Shown one piece after another: positions 37,557 through 40,989 of a stretch of 40,989 nucleotides of DNA. The notes under the pieces are model-generated. The model made no database searches. It worked only from the letters and a program-made list of their open reading frames with translations, and was not told the DNA's origin. Position 1 is the first letter of the stretch. Each line of letters starts with the position of its first letter. A program made the translations under genes and the position numbers. This stretch comes from Thiomicrorhabdus sp. (GTDB taxonomy: Bacteria > Pseudomonadota > Gammaproteobacteria > Thiomicrospirales > Thiomicrospiraceae): assembly GCA_015487495.1 (NCBI GenBank), contig WFPP01000040.1:1-40989 (forward strand), given 5' to 3'.

Positions 37557-37978
37557 TCAGGTCTTTCGCATAATTCAGAAGGGCTAAAAAAATAATCAAT
37601 TTCACGCTGTGCACTCTCAGGAGAGTCCGAGCCATGTACAGAGTTTTCACGTAACGAAACCGCAAAATCGGCTCGAATCGTATTTGGTTCAGCCTTGGCG
37701 GGATCTGTGACACCCATAATTTCACGGTTTTTAGCAATGGCCTCTTCCCCTTCCAATACCTGAACCATAATAGGGCCTGAAATCATGTAAGCAACCAAAG
37801 GTTCGTAAAACTCACGCCCTTTATGTTCTGCATAAAACCCTTCTGCCTCTTCTCGCGTTAAACGCTTCATTTTGGCGGCCACAATTCGCAGACCATTGTC
37901 CTCAAAACGCTGATAAATTTGACCTATTAAATTTCGTGCCACAGCATCCGGTTTAATAATCGAAAAGGTTTTTTGCAT
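37553..37978 (-). CDS. ndk: nucleoside diphosphate kinase
   Basis: Balances NTP pools by phosphate transfer through a histidine. 141 residues from ATG 37978 ([18 protein letters not shown]), which has GAGG nine bases upstream; a longer open frame up to 38011 is not part of the protein family. The active-site histidine is His115 in NSVHGSDS. It overlaps rlmN by 4 bases and follows iscA after a terminator. Confidence 0.97.
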   Translation of the reverse strand: MQKTFSIIKPDAVARNLIGQIYQRFEDNGLRIVAAKMKRLTREEAEGFYAEHKGREFYEPLVAYMISGPIMVQVLEGEEAIAKNREIMGVTDPAKAEPNTIRADFAVSLRENSVHGSDSPESAQREIDYFFSPSELCERPE

Positions 37979-38044
37979 TTTTTTGACCTCTAAAATTTTT
38001 AATCGGGACATTTTAACAACTATTCACTTCGCCTGCACAAAAAC

Positions 38045-38069
38045 AAAAAACCCGACACAAGGCCGGGTT
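38045..38069 (-). terminator. intrinsic terminator after iscA
   Basis: On the minus strand AACCCG...CGGGTT forms a stem around a 9-base loop followed by TTTT. It lies between iscA (ends 38109) and ndk (starts 37978). Confidence 0.8.
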
Positions 38070-38108
38070 CGGTTTCAACGAATGTTTTTCGTATCAAAAC
38101 ATTCAAGA

Positions 38109-38435
38109 CTAAACCGTAAAAGACTCTCCACATCCACAGCTGTCTTTTACTTTTGGGTTTTTAAAATCAAATCCTTCATTCAACAAGCTTTCCTGAACGT
38201 AATCAATTTCCATTCCATCAATATTTTTTAAGCTTTCAGGATCAACCACCACCTGTACACCAAAACTTTCAAACACAGCATCGTCTTCATAAATTTCATC
38301 GGCATAATCCACAACATACGAAAAACCAGCGCAACCACTCACCTTGGTTGCCACACGTAAACCAATACCATGACCACGTTTCTCAAGCATTTTTTTCACT
38401 CGATCAGACGCTGTTTGCGTTAACGTTACTGCCAT
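38109..38435 (-). CDS. iscA: IscA-type iron-sulfur carrier
   Basis: A-type Fe-S carrier of 108 residues with the three conserved cysteines: Cys35 in SGCAGFSY and Cys100/Cys102 in SCGCGESF. It accepts clusters and passes them on to apo-proteins. An AGGA lies seven bases before the ATG. It follows iscR directly (129 bases) with no iscS or iscU between, unlike the normal isc operon. The intergenic region has a perfect dyad (38474-38490) that may be a regulatory site. IscA and ErpA are close relatives; the call rests on the neighbouring iscR. Confidence 0.85.
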   Translation of the reverse strand: MAVTLTQTASDRVKKMLEKRGHGIGLRVATKVSGCAGFSYVVDYADEIYEDDAVFESFGVQVVVDPESLKNIDGMEIDYVQESLLNEGFDFKNPKVKDSCGCGESFTV

Positions 38436-38473
38436 TTATTTTTCCTATGCCCTTATCCGAATTTAAAAATCTA

Positions 38474-38490
38474 TATTATAGTCTATAATA
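38474..38490. promoter_or_regulatory. 17-base perfect dyad between iscR and iscA
   Basis: TATTATAG-T-CTATAATA is a perfect inverted repeat 39 to 55 bases upstream of iscA. It contains a TATAAT on either strand and a GACTA core on the minus strand. It could be an operator for IscR or part of an iscA promoter. Confidence 0.4.
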
Positions 38491-38564
38491 CAAAACGAAA
38501 GGCCTTTACGCGACAGAAAAATAGACGTGCTTTACCCTTATGCATCCGTTTATAATTAAAAAAC

Positions 38565-38987
38565 TCAACTGTTTTTAGGCAACTCTGGACGTTTATTAAC
38601 AATATCTTGCAACGTAATGCCTTTTAAAAAATCATTGATCATACCGCTTAAGTCGGTCCATAAAGCGTGAGACAAACACTCCTCACCACCATTGCAATTT
38701 CCTTTACCCGCACACCTACGCGCATCCACCGACTCATCCACAGCACGAATTATCTCACTGACAGAAATCTCTTCTGCCAAGCGACTTAAACGATACCCAC
38801 CTCCCGGGCCCCTTGCACTGGAAACCAAATCGGCTTTTTTAAGTTTTGAAAATAACTGTTCTAAATACGAAAGCGAGATGCCCTGACGCTCAGAGATCAA
38901 AGAAAGCGTAATCGCGCCCTTACTCTGATTTAAAGCAATATCAATCATTGCTGTAACCGCATAACGTCCTTTGGATGTCAACCTCAT
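38565..38987 (-). CDS. iscR: IscR iron-sulfur regulator
   Basis: Rrf2-family repressor/activator that senses cellular Fe-S status by carrying a [2Fe-2S] cluster. 140 residues. HTH begins [18 protein letters not shown]. The cluster ligands Cys92, Cys98, Cys104 and His107 occur at exactly the E. coli positions in [25 protein letters not shown] lies six bases before the ATG. It normally heads the isc operon, but here only iscA follows. A promoter and a partial type-1 IscR site precede it (39028-39060), suggesting self-regulation. Confidence 0.94.
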   Translation of the reverse strand: MRLTSKGRYAVTAMIDIALNQSKGAITLSLISERQGISLSYLEQLFSKLKKADLVSSARGPGGGYRLSRLAEEISVSEIIRAVDESVDARRCAGKGNCNGGEECLSHALWTDLSGMINDFLKGITLQDIVNKRPELPKNS

Positions 38988-39027
38988 GTCTGCCTCAATG
39001 TAACTTAATTAACTTATATGGGAGCGA

Positions 39028-39060
39028 ATTCTATAATAACCAAGCATTCAACTCAAGTAT
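39028..39060 (-). promoter_or_regulatory. iscR promoter with an overlapping IscR-like site
   Basis: On the minus strand TTGAGT (39056-39051) and TAGAAT (39033-39028) are 17 apart. A 25-base segment (39036-39060) matches the type-1 IscR consensus at its ATA and TAT borders, at most of GACT, and at the YY and RR positions, but poorly in the second half site. It covers the -35 as in E. coli. Confidence 0.5.
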
Positions 39061-39113
39061 TATTCTTGATTCACTCCAAAAAGTATCTAAAACATTGTAT
39101 CAATCCTGACAAA

Positions 39114-39211
39114 GGAACCTCTGCACAAGCCTCAATCAATATTTTTGTGATTTTATAATCAATGATTTGCATGCTTGTTCTTGGTAAAAAATGGACTTAT
39201 TCAGAGCTTCC
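39114..39211 (-). mobile_element. IS5-like miniature inverted-repeat element, copy B
   Basis: 98 bases that, reverse-complemented, match copy A (17318-17418) almost throughout, including GGAAGCTCTGAATAAGTCC, ATTTTTTACCA, ACAAGCATG, TCATTGATTA and TTGATTG. Ends are GGAACCTCTG and CAGAGCTTCC. Flanks (AAA left, TAA right) do not give a clean duplication. It lies between cysE and iscR. Confidence 0.8.
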
Positions 39212-39228
39212 TAAAACAGCCCCTCCTG

Positions 39229-40026
39229 TCACGGCCGATTATGACGCTCTGACTTTAGGTGTGCCGCCTGAAGAGGGTCATCAGGCTCCAATACAGCATC
39301 ATCCAAACCAGGCAAGGTAGTATCAATTAAGTCCCCACCCAACTTGGCCAACTCTTGTGCCATTCGATCCATTTTTTCATCTTGAACCTGAATGTGGTCC
39401 AGTAAACTGTAAATGGCCTTTTCAACAGGGTCGGCCATTTCCTCACCCACACCATACGCATCAAACCCTATTTTTTCAGCTATCTTAGCACGACGTTTTT
39501 CAATATCTCCTCCCCTTTGCTCAACCACTCGCCCAGGAATACCCACCACGGTCTTACCGGTGGCTACGGGTTTAACTACAACGGCATTGGAGCCAATCCG
39601 AGCGTTATCTCCAATTTCTATCGGCCCTAACACTTTTGCACCTGCCCCCACGACCACGCCATTACCCAGTGTTGGATGACGCTTGCCTTTTTGCCAAGAA
39701 GTTCCGCCCAGTGTTACGCCGTGGTAGAGGGTGCAATCGTCACCAATTTCGGCGGTTTCGCCAATCACTACGCCCATGCCGTGGTCGATAAAAAATCGCT
39801 CGCCAATTTTGGCGGCTGGGTGAATCTCTATCCCCGTTAACCAACGTGCGATGGTGGAGATAAAACGCGCGAACCATTTTAATCCAATGTGCCATAACCA
39901 ATGTGCTAACCGATACCATAAAATAGCGTGCAATCCTGGGTAGGTGGTGATCACCTCAAAGGTATTACGCGCCGCTGGGTCTCGATCAAATACACTGCGA
40001 ATATCGGATTTTAATCGCTTAAACAT
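39229..40026 (-). CDS. cysE: serine O-acetyltransferase
   Basis: Transfers acetyl from acetyl-CoA to serine, the first committed step to cysteine. 265 residues with an N-terminal helical region and a left-handed beta-helix of hexapeptide repeats ([23 protein letters not shown] and later [22 protein letters not shown]). The [11 protein letters not shown] segment and YHGVTLGGT are typical. The C-terminal 80 residues extend past the usual core and contain an amphipathic helix ([27 protein letters not shown]). The ATG overlaps the trmJ stop by 8 bases. It is followed by iscR beyond a repeat element. Confidence 0.95.
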   Translation of the reverse strand: MFKRLKSDIRSVFDRDPAARNTFEVITTYPGLHAILWYRLAHWLWHIGLKWFARFISTIARWLTGIEIHPAAKIGERFFIDHGMGVVIGETAEIGDDCTLYHGVTLGGTSWQKGKRHPTLGNGVVVGAGAKVLGPIEIGDNARIGSNAVVVKPVATGKTVVGIPGRVVEQRGGDIEKRRAKIAEKIGFDAYGVGEEMADPVEKAIYSLLDHIQVQDEKMDRMAQELAKLGGDLIDTTLPGLDDAVLEPDDPLQAAHLKSERHNRP

Positions 40027-40786
40027 CTTCTTCTTTTCCTGACGTGAATGCCTTGCGTTGTGACGCGGACAAAATGCCTCTTAAAATATCAATCTCTTTT
40101 ACATCCAGTTGCGCACGGTTGTATAAACGACGCATACGGCGCATAAACCGTGCATTTTTATCGGGGTCTAAAAACTCGATGTCTTGCAAGGTTTGAAAAA
40201 GATGTTCGTAAAAGCCTTCTAGCTGTTCGGTATTGGCCAATTTTGCTCGGTCATTTTTGGCGTGTACGGAACGAACATTAGAGGCCATTAAGCACTCATA
40301 AGCAAAGACCTGAACGGCGGCACTGATATTTAGTGAGCAGTAGGTTGGGTTGGAGGGGATGTGACTTAAATAGTGACATTTATCCATTTCCAAATTACTC
40401 AAACCGGAATCTTCACGGCCAAATACCAGTGCAACCTCCCCTTCGTTGGTGGTTTCTAATGCTAATTTAGCGGTTTCTCGCACATCTAGCTGAGGCCAAG
40501 AGACTTTTCTTAGACGCGCACTCGCACCAAACACCAACTTTGTTCCAACCAGTGCTTCGTCCAATGTCGCCACCACTGTAGCTTTGTTCAAAATATCACA
40601 AGCACTGGAGGCTCTGGCCGAGGCGACCTGAGAGGGAAATTCTTTTGGATTGACGAGCACTAATTGACTTAGCCCCATATTTTTCATTGCTCGTGCCACC
40701 GCTCCAATATTCCCTGGATGCGAGGTCTCTACCAGCACGACTCGGATTTTTGCCAAGCTCGAATTTAAACTGTAATCTTCAATCAT
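40019..40786 (-). CDS. trmJ: TrmJ tRNA 2'-O-methyltransferase (position 32)
   Basis: SPOUT-class enzyme that 2'-O-methylates C32 or U32 in tRNAs. 255 residues, with [25 protein letters not shown] at the N-terminus, the knot motifs [10 protein letters not shown] and [23 protein letters not shown], and a C-terminal helical tail for the dimer. GGAAAGAG precedes the ATG. It overlaps cysE and is divergent from suhB, the same context as in E. coli. Confidence 0.95.
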   Translation of the reverse strand: MIEDYSLNSSLAKIRVVLVETSHPGNIGAVARAMKNMGLSQLVLVNPKEFPSQVASARASSACDILNKATVVATLDEALVGTKLVFGASARLRKVSWPQLDVRETAKLALETTNEGEVALVFGREDSGLSNLEMDKCHYLSHIPSNPTYCSLNISAAVQVFAYECLMASNVRSVHAKNDRAKLANTEQLEGFYEHLFQTLQDIEFLDPDKNARFMRRMRRLYNRAQLDVKEIDILRGILSASQRKAFTSGKEEDV

Positions 40787-40844
40787 GTTCTCTTTCCGTT
40801 ATAATCTCACAAAATATTCAAATTCAAACCCAAGGAATGTATTC

Positions 40845-40989
40845 ATGCACCCACTTTTAAATATCGCCACTATGGCCGCTCGTGCCGCAGGCGGCAACAT
40901 TATGCACCATTACGCACGAATCGACCAATTAAACATCGAACACAAAGGTAAAAACGATTACGTGAGCGAAGTCGATAAAGAGGCCGAAA
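40845..40989 (+). CDS. suhB: inositol-1-monophosphatase SuhB (5' part only)
   Basis: The first 48 codons, open to the edge of the window: MHPLLNIATMAARAAGGNI, then a KGKNDYVSEVDKEAE segment matching the SuhB/IMPase N-terminus. AAGGA lies 8 bases upstream of the ATG. Divergent from trmJ with 58 bases between the two starts. In E. coli SuhB also joins the rRNA antitermination complex. Confidence 0.9.
   Translation, partial: MHPLLNIATMAARAAGGNIMHHYARIDQLNIEHKGKNDYVSEVDKEAE

Noticed and set aside
1-40989. tRNA, rRNA, CRISPR array, prophage or restriction/defence cluster
   Set aside because: No cloverleaf-like sequence, no regularly spaced repeats and no phage, nuclease or toxin-antitoxin-like genes were recognised; the content is housekeeping.

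Overview
The window reads as an ordinary, gene-dense chromosome segment of a gammaproteobacterium with AT-leaning composition. Several blocks keep the gene order known from Escherichia coli: ubiI-like/ubiH/pepP/ygfB facing zapA/6S RNA/fau; rlmN-rodZ-hisS-yfgM-bamB-der; dapA-bamC; and trmJ divergent from suhB. The small c-type cytochromes, the triple-sensor hybrid kinase and the protein sequences would fit a Thiomicrospira/Hydrogenovibrio-type (Thiotrichales) sulfur oxidiser, but that is an inference and not demonstrated.

Layout. 1-1.7 kb: lipB-lipA (lipoate synthesis). 1.9-8 kb, minus strand: purL, then the dapA-bamC pair. 8.3-10.3 kb: a Bcp peroxiredoxin and a PIN-PhoH ATPase. 10.4-16.9 kb, minus strand: a run ygfB-pepP-ubiH-ubiI-like-K+ channel, then a LysR regulator. 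17.0-18.7 kb, plus strand: zapA, 6S RNA, fau and a small membrane protein. 18.7-24.3 kb, minus strand: an HD-GYP response regulator overlapping a 1532-residue hybrid histidine kinase. 24.7-27.1 kb: an RbgA/YlqF GTPase, a 58-residue membrane protein on the other strand, and two small secreted cytochromes c. 27.1-31.0 kb: a giant FAD/Fe-S oxidoreductase. 31.1-40.8 kb, minus strand: der, bamB, yfgM, hisS, a short rodZ, rlmN, ndk, iscA, iscR, cysE, trmJ. The window ends in the first 48 codons of suhB.

By function the genes cover cofactor and amino-acid supply (lipoate, purine, lysine, cysteine, ubiquinone, Fe-S), outer-membrane assembly (bamB, bamC), ribosome and tRNA maturation (der, rbgA, rlmN, trmJ, hisS), and one signalling module that probably sets cyclic-di-GMP. 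No tRNA, rRNA operon, CRISPR array, prophage or complete insertion sequence was seen.

I did not find a clearly new multi-gene system. The most unusual signals are not in the genes. The first is a dispersed family of short IS5-like inverted-repeat elements (two near-complete copies of about 100 bp plus collapsed or solo ends). The second is a recurrent signature of a G7-G10 run followed by A-rich then T-rich bases, found inside genes, at gene junctions and at probable terminators. One of these runs sits on the ubiH/ubiI-like junction, where a -1 slip would fuse the two proteins in frame. Also notable are an iscR-iscA pair lacking iscS and iscU, a hisS-rodZ junction lacking ispG, and a RodZ reduced to its cytoplasmic and membrane parts.
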